64,000 bases of DNA from JAADEM01 sp965371855 (lineage in GTDB: Bacteria > Bacteroidota > Bacteroidia > Bacteroidales > Marinilabiliaceae): contig CBDUZZ010000013.1 of the NCBI GenBank assembly GCA_965371855.1, positions 7,479-71,478 on the forward strand. The letters are read 5' to 3'. Shown one piece after another: positions 45,505 to 55,038 of this stretch (the first letter of the stretch is position 1; every line of letters begins with the position of its first letter). Both the position numbers and the translations under genes were made by a program. The notes under the pieces were generated by a model that worked only from the letters and a program-made list of their open reading frames with translations, ran no database searches and was not told where the DNA came from.

Positions 45505-45912
45505 ATGGAGAATTTAGATTTTGATCATATAGCAGTTGCCACAAACAGTATAGAAGCAACGCTCAAGGAGTACGAGAAGTTAGGTTATAGTCTTGATGGC
45601 GATTTTTATAAGGATAATGATCAAGGCGTGACTGTGTGTTTCCTCGTAAAGCATAATGCGCCTAGAATTGAATTGGTTGAAGGCCTTAATTCTGAATCTC
45701 CAATCAATAATATTGTTAAAAAGTCAGGAGTAGGACCTTATCATATGTGTTATCGGACTTTAGATTTCGAAGCGACTATTGCCAAGCTTGAACAAATGAA
45801 TTATATCAGAATAGGGAAAGTGACCATTGGAGCAGCTTTCGGTACTCAAATCTGTTTTTTGTATAATGTAAGAATTGGTTTAATTGAAATTGTAGAATCA
45901 GCTAATGATTGA
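45505..45912 (+). CDS. VOC family protein (glyoxalase/methylmalonyl-CoA epimerase-like)
   Basis: 135 residues from the ATG at 45505 (an upstream frame overlaps the previous gene). Two beta-alpha-beta3 modules with apparent metal ligands: His in FDHIAVATNS, Glu in RIELVEG, His in PYHMCYRT and Glu in LIEIVES. It may isomerise or epimerise an acyl thioester or related intermediate in the same cassette. Its end overlaps the next gene by eight bases. Confidence 0.8.
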   Translation: MENLDFDHIAVATNSIEATLKEYEKLGYSLDGDFYKDNDQGVTVCFLVKHNAPRIELVEGLNSESPINNIVKKSGVGPYHMCYRTLDFEATIAKLEQMNYIRIGKVTIGAAFGTQICFLYNVRIGLIEIVESAND

Positions 45913-46915
45913 AAGTAAGAAACGTATTATTAGGAAAGCATTACGGTCTGATGAAAACTTAATTGTTGATTTCCTGGTCAATCATTGGAGTCGTGATCAT
46001 ATTTTAGTTAAACATCGTGAGCTCTTGGATTGGCAATATGGAAATGAAGATGACTATAATTTTGTTATTTCGATTAATAAAAAGAGCAATGAAATAGAAT
46101 CGCTATTAGGTTATATTCCATTATCTCGATATGATAAGCACAAAAGGAATGAATTAGCGTGGGGCGCTTTGTGGAAAACTAAAGAGAATTCTCCCTTTGG
46201 TCTGGGAACATTGCTGCTTAAGTTTTTAATTGAAAGTGAGGGATTGATGAATTATCTCACTTTGGGCTTAAGCGATGACTCGATAAATATATACAATGCT
46301 TTAGAGTATAATGTTGGAACTTTAAATCATTATTATTGTGCGTCAAAATCAGTTGAGAATTTTTCGATAGCAAAGAATATAATTTGTGCAAAAAATATAG
46401 AGGAAACGAGTAAGATTGAAATTAGTTTTATAGAAGATATTTCTAACATTTCAATTCGAAATACTCTAGTGACAGGAAAATCCATTAGTTATTTAATAGG
46501 CAGGTATAAAAATCACCCATTTTATCAATATAAGTTCCTTGGGGTTTTCCAGAAAGGAAGTTTGAAGGTTATTTTTGTTATTAGAAAGCAGAATTACTTA
46601 GGATCTTCGTGTATCAGGGTAATTGATATGTATGGTAGTCTTGATCAGTTACCATCTATTCAATTCCAACTACATAAACTTCTGGATAAAGAAGGCGCCG
46701 AATATATTGATTGTTATAACTATGGAATTGATCCAAAGATTATGACCGATTTGGGGTTCAAATTAAAAAGCGATTCCGAAATAATACCAAATTATTTTGA
46801 ACCTTTTGTTCAGAAGAATATAGATATCTATTTCGCAATTGATAATCCGCAAAGCGAATATGCAATATTTAAAGGTGATGGTGATCAGGACCGCCCAAAT
46901 CAAATAAACCAGTAA
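45905..46915 (+). CDS. GNAT-like acyltransferase of glycan loci
   Basis: 336 residues. The N-terminal part (about 8-150) resembles a GNAT fold (IIRKALRSDENLIVDFLV, LLGYIPLSRYD, FGLGTLLLKFLIE); the second half may be a second degenerate GNAT unit. No signal peptide. Such proteins are common in polysaccharide clusters and may transfer the acyl group built by the cassette. Assignment is by pattern only. Confidence 0.55.
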   Translation: MIESKKRIIRKALRSDENLIVDFLVNHWSRDHILVKHRELLDWQYGNEDDYNFVISINKKSNEIESLLGYIPLSRYDKHKRNELAWGALWKTKENSPFGLGTLLLKFLIESEGLMNYLTLGLSDDSINIYNALEYNVGTLNHYYCASKSVENFSIAKNIICAKNIEETSKIEISFIEDISNISIRNTLVTGKSISYLIGRYKNHPFYQYKFLGVFQKGSLKVIFVIRKQNYLGSSCIRVIDMYGSLDQLPSIQFQLHKLLDKEGAEYIDCYNYGIDPKIMTDLGFKLKSDSEIIPNYFEPFVQKNIDIYFAIDNPQSEYAIFKGDGDQDRPNQINQ

Positions 46916-46919
46916 ACGA

Positions 46920-47897
46920 ATGAACTTTAAAGTTACTGTTATTATGTATCATTATGTTAGGGATCTTGCGAATAGCAGGTACCCTGAGATAAAAGGATTA
47001 GATTTAAAATTATTCAAAGAGCAAATCACTTACCTGAAAAAAAACTATTCTATCATTTCGATGGAAGAATTGGTTGAAGCTATTGACAACAACCTGAGTT
47101 TACCGGAAAGATCAGCGTTGTTAACCTTTGATGATGCTTATATTGACCATTATTCTAATGTTTTTCCAGTCTTAGTTGAAAATGGTGTACAAGGATCTTT
47201 CTTTCCTCCTGTAAAGGCTGTTACTGAGCATACTGTATTAGGCGTTAATAAGATTCACTTTATATTATCAGCATGTAATCAAAAAAGTGAACTAGTAAAG
47301 GATTTGTATGCCTTACTTGATCGATACAGGGATCAGTATAGTTTGCAATCAAATGAGTATTATTACCAGAAATTGGCACAAGGAAATCGGTTTGATTCCA
47401 AAGAGGTTATTTTTATTAAACGTTTATTACAGATAGAACTGATAGAAGAGCTTAGGAATATACTGACTGATATTCTTTTTAAGAAACATGTTGGAATAGC
47501 TGAATCCGCGTTTTCTAGGGAATTATATATGAGTGTAGATCAAATTAAAACAATGCGTCAGTTTGGTATGCATATTGGTTCACATGGTTTTGATCATTAT
47601 TGGTTAAACTCATTGTCGAAAGATCAACAACGCATTGAGATTGAGAAATCAATTGAATTTATCAAGGAAATTGGCGGGAATTCGGAAGCTTGGACGATGT
47701 GTTATCCATATGGAGGGTATAATGAAGATACGCTAGATCTGTTATCCGAGTACAAATGCAAAGCTGCTTTTTCAACTAATGTGAATATCGCAGATATTAA
47801 GTCTGAACATAGATATACTCTTTCGAGATTAGATACGAATGATTTACCAAAAAGTCAAGATGCGAAAACGGATACCTGGCTTGAAAAGATGTTATAA
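46920..47897 (+). CDS. polysaccharide deacetylase family protein
   Basis: 325 residues. NodB-homology elements: VTVIMYHYVRDL, the catalytic/metal segment ALLTFDDAYIDHY with the DD pair, GMHIGSHGFDHYWLNSLS carrying the HxxxH metal site, and TMCYPYGGYNEDTLDLL. It probably removes an N-acyl group from a sugar. No secretion signal, so it may act on a cytoplasmic intermediate. It follows the GNAT-like gene by four bases. Confidence 0.82.
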   Translation: MNFKVTVIMYHYVRDLANSRYPEIKGLDLKLFKEQITYLKKNYSIISMEELVEAIDNNLSLPERSALLTFDDAYIDHYSNVFPVLVENGVQGSFFPPVKAVTEHTVLGVNKIHFILSACNQKSELVKDLYALLDRYRDQYSLQSNEYYYQKLAQGNRFDSKEVIFIKRLLQIELIEELRNILTDILFKKHVGIAESAFSRELYMSVDQIKTMRQFGMHIGSHGFDHYWLNSLSKDQQRIEIEKSIEFIKEIGGNSEAWTMCYPYGGYNEDTLDLLSEYKCKAAFSTNVNIADIKSEHRYTLSRLDTNDLPKSQDAKTDTWLEKML

Positions 47898-47966
47898 TTA
47901 TAGTTTAGAAGAACGCGACGCTTTGGAGAAAATAAAACACTGAATAGTGTATAATATTAGATAATA

Positions 47967-48605
47967 ATGCAAAATAAACTTTTAGTTTTTGGTGGACTTA
48001 GCACTGCAATTGAGATTTTTGAAGTTGTTGAGAAGTATTTTGTTAATAATTTCGATGAGATTTTTTTTGTAATAGCCGATACTGATGAAAAGACAACATC
48101 AAATCAAATTCATGATTCAGAAGTTTCAGGTTTAGTTAATAGTCATTTTAAATATATTATTTCATTCTCTAATCATCAATTAAGATTAAAAATAGAAAAA
48201 TTGATGAATTCATTAAGAGTATTATCTGTAAATATAATTCATCCAAAAGCTGAAATTTCTCCAACTGCAAAAATCGGGAGTGGCAATTATATAGCAGCAA
48301 ATTCGGTTGTTTCTTCAAATGTAAAAATTGGCGATAATAATTTAATAAATTTTAATGTTGTTATTGGGCATGACTCAGTTATAGAGGATCATGTAATTAT
48401 TAATCCTGGAGTTAGTCTTGGAGGTAATTGCCACATATCAAAAAGGGTTCTAATAGGTGCGAACTCCTTTATCTTTCAGGGAAAGAAAATAGGTGAAGAT
48501 AGCATTGTCGATGCAATGACATATGTTGAAAGGGATATTGAATCAGGGGTTATCTGTACCAATAGAGACTATGATAATTTAAAGATTTTAAAAAGAAGAA
48601 TATAA
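47967..48605 (+). CDS. NeuD/PglD-like sugar N-acetyltransferase (LegH role)
   Basis: 212 residues. N-terminal nucleotide-sugar binding part (KLLVFGGLSTAIEIFEVVEK), then left-handed beta-helix hexapeptide repeats (IHPKAEISPTAKIGSGNYI, VKIGDNNLINFNVVIGHDSV, HISKRVLIGANSFIF). It should acetylate the 4-amino group of the sugar nucleotide before the NeuC/NeuB steps. The 252-base gap after it has no identifiable feature. Confidence 0.82.
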   Translation: MQNKLLVFGGLSTAIEIFEVVEKYFVNNFDEIFFVIADTDEKTTSNQIHDSEVSGLVNSHFKYIISFSNHQLRLKIEKLMNSLRVLSVNIIHPKAEISPTAKIGSGNYIAANSVVSSNVKIGDNNLINFNVVIGHDSVIEDHVIINPGVSLGGNCHISKRVLIGANSFIFQGKKIGEDSIVDAMTYVERDIESGVICTNRDYDNLKILKRRI

Positions 48606-48857
48606 ACTAAGGACATTAAATAGACAAAGTGTTAAGAATACATTTTTGTGTATTTATTGAGGCATTAGAAAGTATTGGTAGTAATAAAAAATCGAACGGC
48701 ATTGTATCATTAAGTTTTTTTGCATAAAAGTTAATTAATAATACAAATTTTAAAGATATAAGAATGCCGCTATAGAATAGAGGTTTAATTGTATTCTGAT
48801 TGATAGGTAGTGCTATTTTGTGAAGTATGTTGGGTTAACGAATAATTACATTGACTA

Positions 48858-49871
48858 ATGAATAAGGTATTAATTATTGCAGAAGCTGGAGTGAATCATA
48901 ATGGTGATTTATCAATAGCCAAACAACTTGTGGATATGGCAAAACAGGCAAATGTTGATTTTGTCAAGTTTCAAACTGGTATCCCTGAGTTACTTGTTTC
49001 TGATCAGGCTCCTAAAGCAGACTATCAGAAGAGAGAAACAGGTTCGGTCCAAACTCAGCTGGATATGATAAAGAGTATTAGTTTGCCTTTTTCAGATTAT
49101 GGTATTTTAAAAGAGTATTGTGATGATAAGGAAATAAAATTCTTATCGACGCCCTTCGAGGAACAATCGATTGAATTCTTAAACAATTTAGGTATGGAAT
49201 ATTTTAAAATTCCTTCTGGAGAGATTACAAATCTACCATACCTTGAATACATTGCTTCGTTAGGCAAAGATGTTATCCTTTCGACGGGAATGTCAAATTT
49301 AAGTGATATTGAAACTGCACTTAATATCTTGAGAGGTGGGCTGTCCGATGAGCAGCTTTCTATTTTACATTGTACAACTGAATATCCAGCCCCTTTTAGC
49401 GAAGTGAACTTAAATGTAATTCCTATGCTAAAACAAGCTTTTGGTTTGCGTGTAGGTTATTCTGATCACACAAAAGGATTGGAAGCATCAATTGCAGCGG
49501 TCGCCTTAGGAGCAGAAATTATTGAAAAACATTTTACGTTAGATAGGCTCATGGTTGGACCTGATCATAAAGCTTCAATCGAACCTGATGAACTGAAGCA
49601 ACTTGTTATTTCTATACGTAATATAGAAGTTGCATTAGGTGATAGTATAAAAAAAGTTACTCCTTCTGAGATGGCAAATATCCCAGTTGCTCGTAAGAGT
49701 ATTCATGTTAAGCATAATATGAGCGAAGGAGAAGTACTAAAGAAAAGTGATTTTATAATGAAACGACCTGGGAATGGACTTTCTCCAATGAATTACCAAC
49801 TTTATATTGGGCGTGTTCTTGCACATGATTTGCCAAAGGATCATAAGCTAAGTGAGGAGGATTTAGTATGA
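48858..49871 (+). CDS. N-acetylneuraminate/legionaminic acid synthase
   Basis: 337 residues. NeuB TIM barrel with IIAEAGVNHNGDLSIAKQ, FVKFQTG, FLSTPFEEQSIEFL, LHCTTEYPAPFSEVNL, GYSDHTKGLEASIAAVALGA and EKHFTLDR, followed by the antifreeze-like SAF domain (about 275-337, ARKSIHVKHNMSEGEVL). It condenses a hexosamine with phosphoenolpyruvate to make a nonulosonic acid. Its stop overlaps the next start by four bases. Confidence 0.92.
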   Translation: MNKVLIIAEAGVNHNGDLSIAKQLVDMAKQANVDFVKFQTGIPELLVSDQAPKADYQKRETGSVQTQLDMIKSISLPFSDYGILKEYCDDKEIKFLSTPFEEQSIEFLNNLGMEYFKIPSGEITNLPYLEYIASLGKDVILSTGMSNLSDIETALNILRGGLSDEQLSILHCTTEYPAPFSEVNLNVIPMLKQAFGLRVGYSDHTKGLEASIAAVALGAEIIEKHFTLDRLMVGPDHKASIEPDELKQLVISIRNIEVALGDSIKKVTPSEMANIPVARKSIHVKHNMSEGEVLKKSDFIMKRPGNGLSPMNYQLYIGRVLAHDLPKDHKLSEEDLV

Positions 49872-50980
49872 AGATAGCATTTTTGACCAGCTCCAGAGCT
49901 GATTTTGGCGTGCTTTATCCATTGATAAAGAGGATGAATGAAGATTCTTTATTTGATGTAAATTTAGTTGCATTTGGGACTCATCTCAGTAAAATGCATG
50001 GGTATACAATCTCAGAGATTGAAGCCTTCGGATTCTATGTTCCTTACAAGATTTATACAAGTGTAAGTAATGAGACTCCGGCTGATATTGCTAAAACAAT
50101 TGGCGATACAACTGTAAAGTTTTCATCGTTTTGGGCAGAAAATTCTTTTGATCTGGTATTTGCATTAGGAGATCGATATGAGATGTATGCTGCCGTATCT
50201 GCGGCCTCACCATTTGGTATTGATATAGCACACATTCATGCTGGTGAAACTACACTTGGTGCAATCGATAATGCTTATCGTCATGCAATTTCCCTTATGT
50301 CTAAATATCAGTTTGTATCAACTGATGAGTATAAAAAGCGTGCAATAGAGATTACAAAATGTAAAGATAGAGTGTTTAATGTAGGTGCTTTAAGTATTGA
50401 TAACTTAAAAAAGCAGACTCTTTATTCAATTGATGAATTTGAGGCGAAGTTCGGAATAGACCTAAATCATCCTACGATATTATCTACTTTTCATCCTGAA
50501 ACGGTTGCCTATGATAAGAATGAAGGTTTTATTCAGGAGTTATTAGAGGCATTTGATCAATTGAGGAAAGAGTATCAGGTTGTTATTACAATGCCAAATT
50601 CAGATACTAACGGAAATATGGTGCGCCGGTACATTGAAGAATTTGCAAAGGAACGTTCAGATATATTTGTTGTTGAATCATTTGGAATGAAGGGGTATCT
50701 GAGTTGTATGAAATACTGTTCTATGATGATAGGAAACACATCAAGTGGTTTTGTTGAAGCTTCATTTTTCCCAACAAGAGTTGTTAATATCGGGGATCGA
50801 CAAGATGGTAGAATTCTTACTTCAAATATGGTTACTGTCCCTGTAAATAAAAAGGTAATTATCGATTCTGCAAATACGGTTAGGAAAGAAAATTTTGATA
50901 ACTCCTGTAGTATATATGGAGATGGAGAAACTTCCGAAAGGATCACACAAATTATTAAAAATATTTATGGACTTAGCTAA
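49868..50980 (+). CDS. hydrolysing NDP-sugar 2-epimerase (NeuC/LegG)
   Basis: 370 residues of the WecB/NeuC fold: MKIAFLTSSRADFGVLYPL, DLVFALGDRYEMYAAVSAA, IAHIHAGETTLGAIDNAYRH, ILSTFHPETVAYDKN, MIGNTSSGFVEASFF, VVNIGDRQDGRI. It removes the nucleotide and inverts C2 to give the free mannose-configured diamino sugar used by the synthase. Coupled to neuB upstream and overlaps ptmE by 14 bases. Confidence 0.9.
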   Translation: MKIAFLTSSRADFGVLYPLIKRMNEDSLFDVNLVAFGTHLSKMHGYTISEIEAFGFYVPYKIYTSVSNETPADIAKTIGDTTVKFSSFWAENSFDLVFALGDRYEMYAAVSAASPFGIDIAHIHAGETTLGAIDNAYRHAISLMSKYQFVSTDEYKKRAIEITKCKDRVFNVGALSIDNLKKQTLYSIDEFEAKFGIDLNHPTILSTFHPETVAYDKNEGFIQELLEAFDQLRKEYQVVITMPNSDTNGNMVRRYIEEFAKERSDIFVVESFGMKGYLSCMKYCSMMIGNTSSGFVEASFFPTRVVNIGDRQDGRILTSNMVTVPVNKKVIIDSANTVRKENFDNSCSIYGDGETSERITQIIKNIYGLS

Positions 50981-52004
50981 ATTTATTGTTCAGAATACGT
51001 GCTCGGTTATAGATGTGTTAAGAAGACTGGAAATTCTCACATTTGCACAGACTGTTTTTGTTGTTGATAAGCAAAAGAGATTGATAGGGACAATAACGGA
51101 TGGTGACATACGAAGAGGATTGATTAGCGGAAACGCTCTAACGGATCCTATTATTGATTTTATGTCATCTAATTTTAAGGCACTTACTGGTTGTATTGAT
51201 CCTCTAATAATCAAAGAATATAGAAGTTTGGGAATTAAATTATTACCAGCTCTTAATTCAGATGGAATTATTCAGAAAGTATATGATCTTGAAATGGTAA
51301 AGACCATCTTACCCATAGATGTAGTTATAATGGCAGGAGGAAAAGGTGAACGCCTACGTCCGTTAACAGAGAATACACCAAAGCCAATGTTGCCATTGGG
51401 ATCAAAGCCTATAATAGAACACAATATCGACAGACTTATATCTTTTGGGATTGAAAATTTCTACATATCAATAAACTATCTGGGGGAACAGATAAAGGAT
51501 TACTTTGGTGATGGCACAGATAAGGGTGTGAAAATTAACTACATTGAAGAGGAGACTTTTTTTGGAACTATTGGATCTGCAGGATTGGTGTCGCAATATG
51601 GTAATCCATATGTTCTGGTGATGAATTCTGATCTTTTTACAGACGTAGATTTTGAAGATTTATGGGTTAACCTTTGTCAAAGCGATGCAGATTTAGCTGT
51701 TGCTTCCATTCCATACACAGTGAGTATCCCTTTTGCTATTTTAAAAAGGGAAAATGGATGTGTAACTGGCCTGAAAGAAAAACCTTCAAACACCCATTAT
51801 GCTAATGCTGGGATATATTTAATGAAAAAGGATGTAATGGAGCTCATCCCAAAAAATGAATTTTTCAATGCCACAGATTTAATTGAAAAATTGATATATG
51901 ATGGGAGAATAGTAATTGATAATCCGATTACCGGCTATTGGATTGACATTGGACGACATGAAGAATATAATAAGGCCAAAGAAATAATTAAGCATTTGAA
52001 GTAG
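50967..52004 (+). CDS. CBS-domain sugar-1-phosphate nucleotidyltransferase (PtmE-like)
   Basis: 345 residues from the ATG at 50967. N-terminal CBS pair (about 1-110, FVVDKQKRLIGTITDGDIRR) and an NTP-transferase domain (from about 115) with MAGGKGERLRPLTENTPKPM, GIENFYISINYLGEQI and VMNSDLFTDVDF. In Campylobacter, PtmE makes GDP-glucosamine for legionaminic acid; position and domain order match. The CBS pair may sense an adenine nucleotide. Confidence 0.85.
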   Translation: MDLAKFIVQNTCSVIDVLRRLEILTFAQTVFVVDKQKRLIGTITDGDIRRGLISGNALTDPIIDFMSSNFKALTGCIDPLIIKEYRSLGIKLLPALNSDGIIQKVYDLEMVKTILPIDVVIMAGGKGERLRPLTENTPKPMLPLGSKPIIEHNIDRLISFGIENFYISINYLGEQIKDYFGDGTDKGVKINYIEEETFFGTIGSAGLVSQYGNPYVLVMNSDLFTDVDFEDLWVNLCQSDADLAVASIPYTVSIPFAILKRENGCVTGLKEKPSNTHYANAGIYLMKKDVMELIPKNEFFNATDLIEKLIYDGRIVIDNPITGYWIDIGRHEEYNKAKEIIKHLK

Positions 52005-52007
52005 TTT

Positions 52008-52724
52008 ATGAATATATTGATAACAATATGTGCAAGAGGTGGTTCGAAGGGGATACCCGGTAAGAATATACGATCTATTAATGGTTTACCGTTAATCGCC
52101 TATACGATAAAAACAGCGCAACAATTTGCAAAAAAGTACTCTGCGATTATAGCGTTAAGTACGGATTCTCTAGAAATAAAGGAAGTTGCCTCACAATATG
52201 GATTGACTTCGGATTATTCCAGGCCTGACGATTTAGCAACTGATACTGCTGGAAAAGTTGCCGTAATCGAGGACTTGAAGAGGTATGAAGAATGCAAGCA
52301 TAATTTGGTCTTTGATTTTGTTATGGATTTAGATGTAACCTCACCTTTAAGAACAGTAGAGGATTTAGAGAAGGCCTTGGAAATGTTGGAGAATGATAAT
52401 ATAGCGTATAATATTTTTTCAGTAAATCCTGCAAATCGAAATCCTTATTTCAATATGGTTGAATCTACTAGTGATGGTTATGTTCAACTTGTAAAGGGGA
52501 CAGGAAACATACTTTCAAGGCAAGCGGCGCCGGAAGTATATGATATGAATGCCTCCTTTTATATTTTCCGAAGAAGTTTTTTCGAAAGAGAGCATATAAG
52601 TAGTATTACTGAAAGTTCATTAGCTTATGTAATGTCTCATGTCTGTTTTGATTTAGATCATCCAGTGGACTTTACTATAATGGAGTTGCTTTTAGAAAAC
52701 GATAAATTGGATTTCGATCTATGA
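52008..52724 (+). CDS. CMP-nonulosonic acid cytidylyltransferase (NeuA/PtmB/LegF)
   Basis: 238 residues. Begins ILITICARGGSKGIPGKNIR, the CMP-sialic acid synthetase signature; further motifs DVTSPLRTVEDLEKAL and DLDHPVDFTIMELLL. It activates the nonulosonic acid as the CMP donor. Overlaps the next start by four bases. Confidence 0.9.
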   Translation: MNILITICARGGSKGIPGKNIRSINGLPLIAYTIKTAQQFAKKYSAIIALSTDSLEIKEVASQYGLTSDYSRPDDLATDTAGKVAVIEDLKRYEECKHNLVFDFVMDLDVTSPLRTVEDLEKALEMLENDNIAYNIFSVNPANRNPYFNMVESTSDGYVQLVKGTGNILSRQAAPEVYDMNASFYIFRRSFFEREHISSITESSLAYVMSHVCFDLDHPVDFTIMELLLENDKLDFDL

Positions 52725-53632
52725 AAGTCTTAATTATTGGTTTAGGTTCAATTGCTAAAAAGCATATTTCAGCTTTGAGAAAGTTGGTGACGCCACTTAC
52801 TATTTATGCTTTAAGATCAACAAAATCTTCTTCAGAAGTTGAAGGTGTTCGTAATATTTATAGTTTATCAGAAATCTCATCTGATTTGGATTTTATTATG
52901 GTATGCAATCCAACAGTAAATCATTACAAAACAATTAAGGACTGTATTCCTTTAAAATGTCCTCTATTTGTTGAGAAACCTGTTCTCATGAATCTGGAGG
53001 GGAGTGATGCCTTATTAAGTGAAATTAATAAGTACGGAATTAAAAGCTATGTAGCCTTTAGTTTGCGCTTTCACCCGGTATTGCAATTTTTAAAGACTGC
53101 GATAAATGGCAAATATCCAATTGAGGCAAATGTCTACTGCGGCTCCTACTTGCCGGATTGGAGACCTAATACAGATTATTCAAAATCTTATAGTTCGGAC
53201 GAATTAAGAGGTGGAGGTGCTCATCTTGATTTAATACATGAATTAGATTATGTATATTGGTTATTTGGTGAGCCATATGATGTTAAATCAGTAAAACTAA
53301 AAATATCCGATCTGAAAATTAGCAGTAAGGATTATGCTAATTATACATTCCTTTATAATAACTTTGTTGCCAATATCAGTCTAAATTATTTTAGAAAATT
53401 TCCGAAGAGGACAATTGAAATTGTATTTAGAGATGAAGTATGGGATGTAGATTTATTGAAAAGTAAAATTACTAATGAAAAAGGGGATGTAATATTTTCA
53501 TCACTTGGTTTCAGTGTATTAAATACTTATGAAGACCAATTGCGCTATTTTATTGATTATTTAGGTCATACTAATGATTATGAAAATAATATTGCAGAGT
53601 CTTTAAATGTTCTGAAGTGTTGTTTAAAATAG
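52721..53632 (+). CDS. Gfo/Idh/MocA-type oxidoreductase (PtmF-like)
   Basis: 303 residues. Rossmann N-domain (VLIIGLGSIAKKHISALRKL), the EKP motif (LFVEKPVLMN) and a C-terminal alpha/beta domain with GGGAHLDLIHELDYVYWL. In legionaminic acid clusters this gene is called ptmF; its exact reaction in this organism is uncertain. Position between the cytidylyltransferase and PtmA-like genes supports the assignment. Confidence 0.82.
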   Translation: MKVLIIGLGSIAKKHISALRKLVTPLTIYALRSTKSSSEVEGVRNIYSLSEISSDLDFIMVCNPTVNHYKTIKDCIPLKCPLFVEKPVLMNLEGSDALLSEINKYGIKSYVAFSLRFHPVLQFLKTAINGKYPIEANVYCGSYLPDWRPNTDYSKSYSSDELRGGGAHLDLIHELDYVYWLFGEPYDVKSVKLKISDLKISSKDYANYTFLYNNFVANISLNYFRKFPKRTIEIVFRDEVWDVDLLKSKITNEKGDVIFSSLGFSVLNTYEDQLRYFIDYLGHTNDYENNIAESLNVLKCCLK

Positions 53633-53638
53633 AATTGT

Positions 53639-54379
53639 ATGAGTGTAAAGGATAAGGTTGTAATTATTACCGGTGGTAATGGTTTGCTTGGAAAAGCAAT
53701 GTGCGATGATTTGCATGATAAAGGAGCAAAAGTTATCAGTTTTGATCTATACGATGAGGAGAATATAGATAGTGGCAAAGTTAAGTGCGATGTTACTAAT
53801 ATTGATGAATTTCATGCCTGTATTCAAATGGTCAAAGAGCATTTTGGTACAATTGATGGATTTGTTAATAATGCCTATCCAAGAACCAAAGATTGGGGAG
53901 CTGAATTTGAAGAAACGACATACGAATCGTGGAATAAAAATATTGATTGGCAAATGAATAGTTATTGCTTAGCCTGTCAAAAGGCCGTTTCGATCATGAA
54001 AACTCAAGAAAAAGGAGGAAGCATTGTAAATATTTGCTCTATATATGGAGTTGTTGGAAATGATTTTTCTTTATATGAAGGTACTAAAATTGTACCGGCT
54101 GCCGGTTACTCTGCAATTAAAGGCGGGTTAATTAATTTTTCCAGATATTTGGCTTCAATGTATGGGAAATATGGGATAAGAGTTAATTGTGTTTCTCCAG
54201 GAGGTATTTTTGATCATCAAGATACTATATTTGTTGAGAGATACGAAAATAGGGTGCCTTTAAAGCGTATGGGAAGGCCAGATGATATTTCTCCAGCTGT
54301 TTCTTTCATTCTTTCTGATGAGGCAAAATACATTACCGGACAAAACCTGATTGTTGATGGAGGTTGGACGGCAATATAA
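53639..54379 (+). CDS. short-chain dehydrogenase/reductase (PtmA-like)
   Basis: 246 residues, classical SDR: TGGNGLLGKAMCDDL (TGxxxGxG variant), FVNNAYPRT in place of NNAG, active-site Ser (IVNICSIYGVVG), YSAIKGGL with the YxxxK catalytic pair, and VSPGGIFDHQ. Follows PtmF by 6 bases and matches ptmA of flagellin-glycan clusters. Precise role in the pathway is not established. Confidence 0.83.
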   Translation: MSVKDKVVIITGGNGLLGKAMCDDLHDKGAKVISFDLYDEENIDSGKVKCDVTNIDEFHACIQMVKEHFGTIDGFVNNAYPRTKDWGAEFEETTYESWNKNIDWQMNSYCLACQKAVSIMKTQEKGGSIVNICSIYGVVGNDFSLYEGTKIVPAAGYSAIKGGLINFSRYLASMYGKYGIRVNCVSPGGIFDHQDTIFVERYENRVPLKRMGRPDDISPAVSFILSDEAKYITGQNLIVDGGWTAI

Positions 54380-54384
54380 TTACT

Positions 54385-55038
54385 ATGAAAAATACACACC
54401 CGTTATTACCTCTTCTTAAGAAGCAGTTAGATCATAATTTTTTGCTCAGTGAAGAAGAAGAAGGATACCTAGAAGAAGTATTAGAAGAAGTATTGCTCAA
54501 AGTTGAACATTGTTTCAGTAAATGCAACAATAAGTATTATCATAATGAAGGGGATGTGGTCTTTAATCCATATCACTCAGGACAATATTCAATATTTCTT
54601 TATTACTTGGCTAACACAATATGGAAAAGATTTAGCTCGGTTCTTGCTGACAAGATATATTGTCTTAATAAAATGCTTAGTTCCTGTGATATATTCTACC
54701 AGGTAGAATTGCCTGAAGTGTTTTATATGGAACATCCAGTAGGAAGTGTTATTGGAAGAGCTAAAATCGGTAATTATTTTTGCTTCCAGCAGAATTGTAC
54801 TGTTGGTGGAAATAAAGGGCATTATCCTGTAATTGGAAATGGCGTCTGGCTTTTTGCTGGGGCTGCTGTAATAGGAAATAGTAAAATCGGTAATAATGTT
54901 TTCATATCTGCACATTCATACGTAAAGGATGAAGTAGTACCTGATAATACAATCGTTTTTGGTAAATCTCCTAATTTAATATTAAAGCACAAAGAGCCCA
55001 GTTGGTTCGAGGGTAGAAGTGCTTTCATACTTAAGTGA
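54385..55038 (+). CDS. hexapeptide-repeat acetyltransferase (CysE-like)
   Basis: 217 residues from the ATG at 54385. Helical N-terminal region (1-120) and a left-handed beta-helix (about 120-205, HPVGSVIGRAKIGNYFCFQQ, VIGNGVWLFAGAAVIGN, SKIGNNVFISAHSYV) as in serine O-acetyltransferases. In this context a sugar O- or N-acetyltransferase is more likely than cysteine synthesis. The 148-base gap after it has nothing identifiable. Confidence 0.75.
   Translation: MKNTHPLLPLLKKQLDHNFLLSEEEEGYLEEVLEEVLLKVEHCFSKCNNKYYHNEGDVVFNPYHSGQYSIFLYYLANTIWKRFSSVLADKIYCLNKMLSSCDIFYQVELPEVFYMEHPVGSVIGRAKIGNYFCFQQNCTVGGNKGHYPVIGNGVWLFAGAAVIGNSKIGNNVFISAHSYVKDEVVPDNTIVFGKSPNLILKHKEPSWFEGRSAFILK

Noticed and set aside
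54385..55038. cysE serine acetyltransferase for cysteine synthesis
   Set aside because: Fold is similar, but the operon context is entirely glycan synthesis and no cysteine gene is near.
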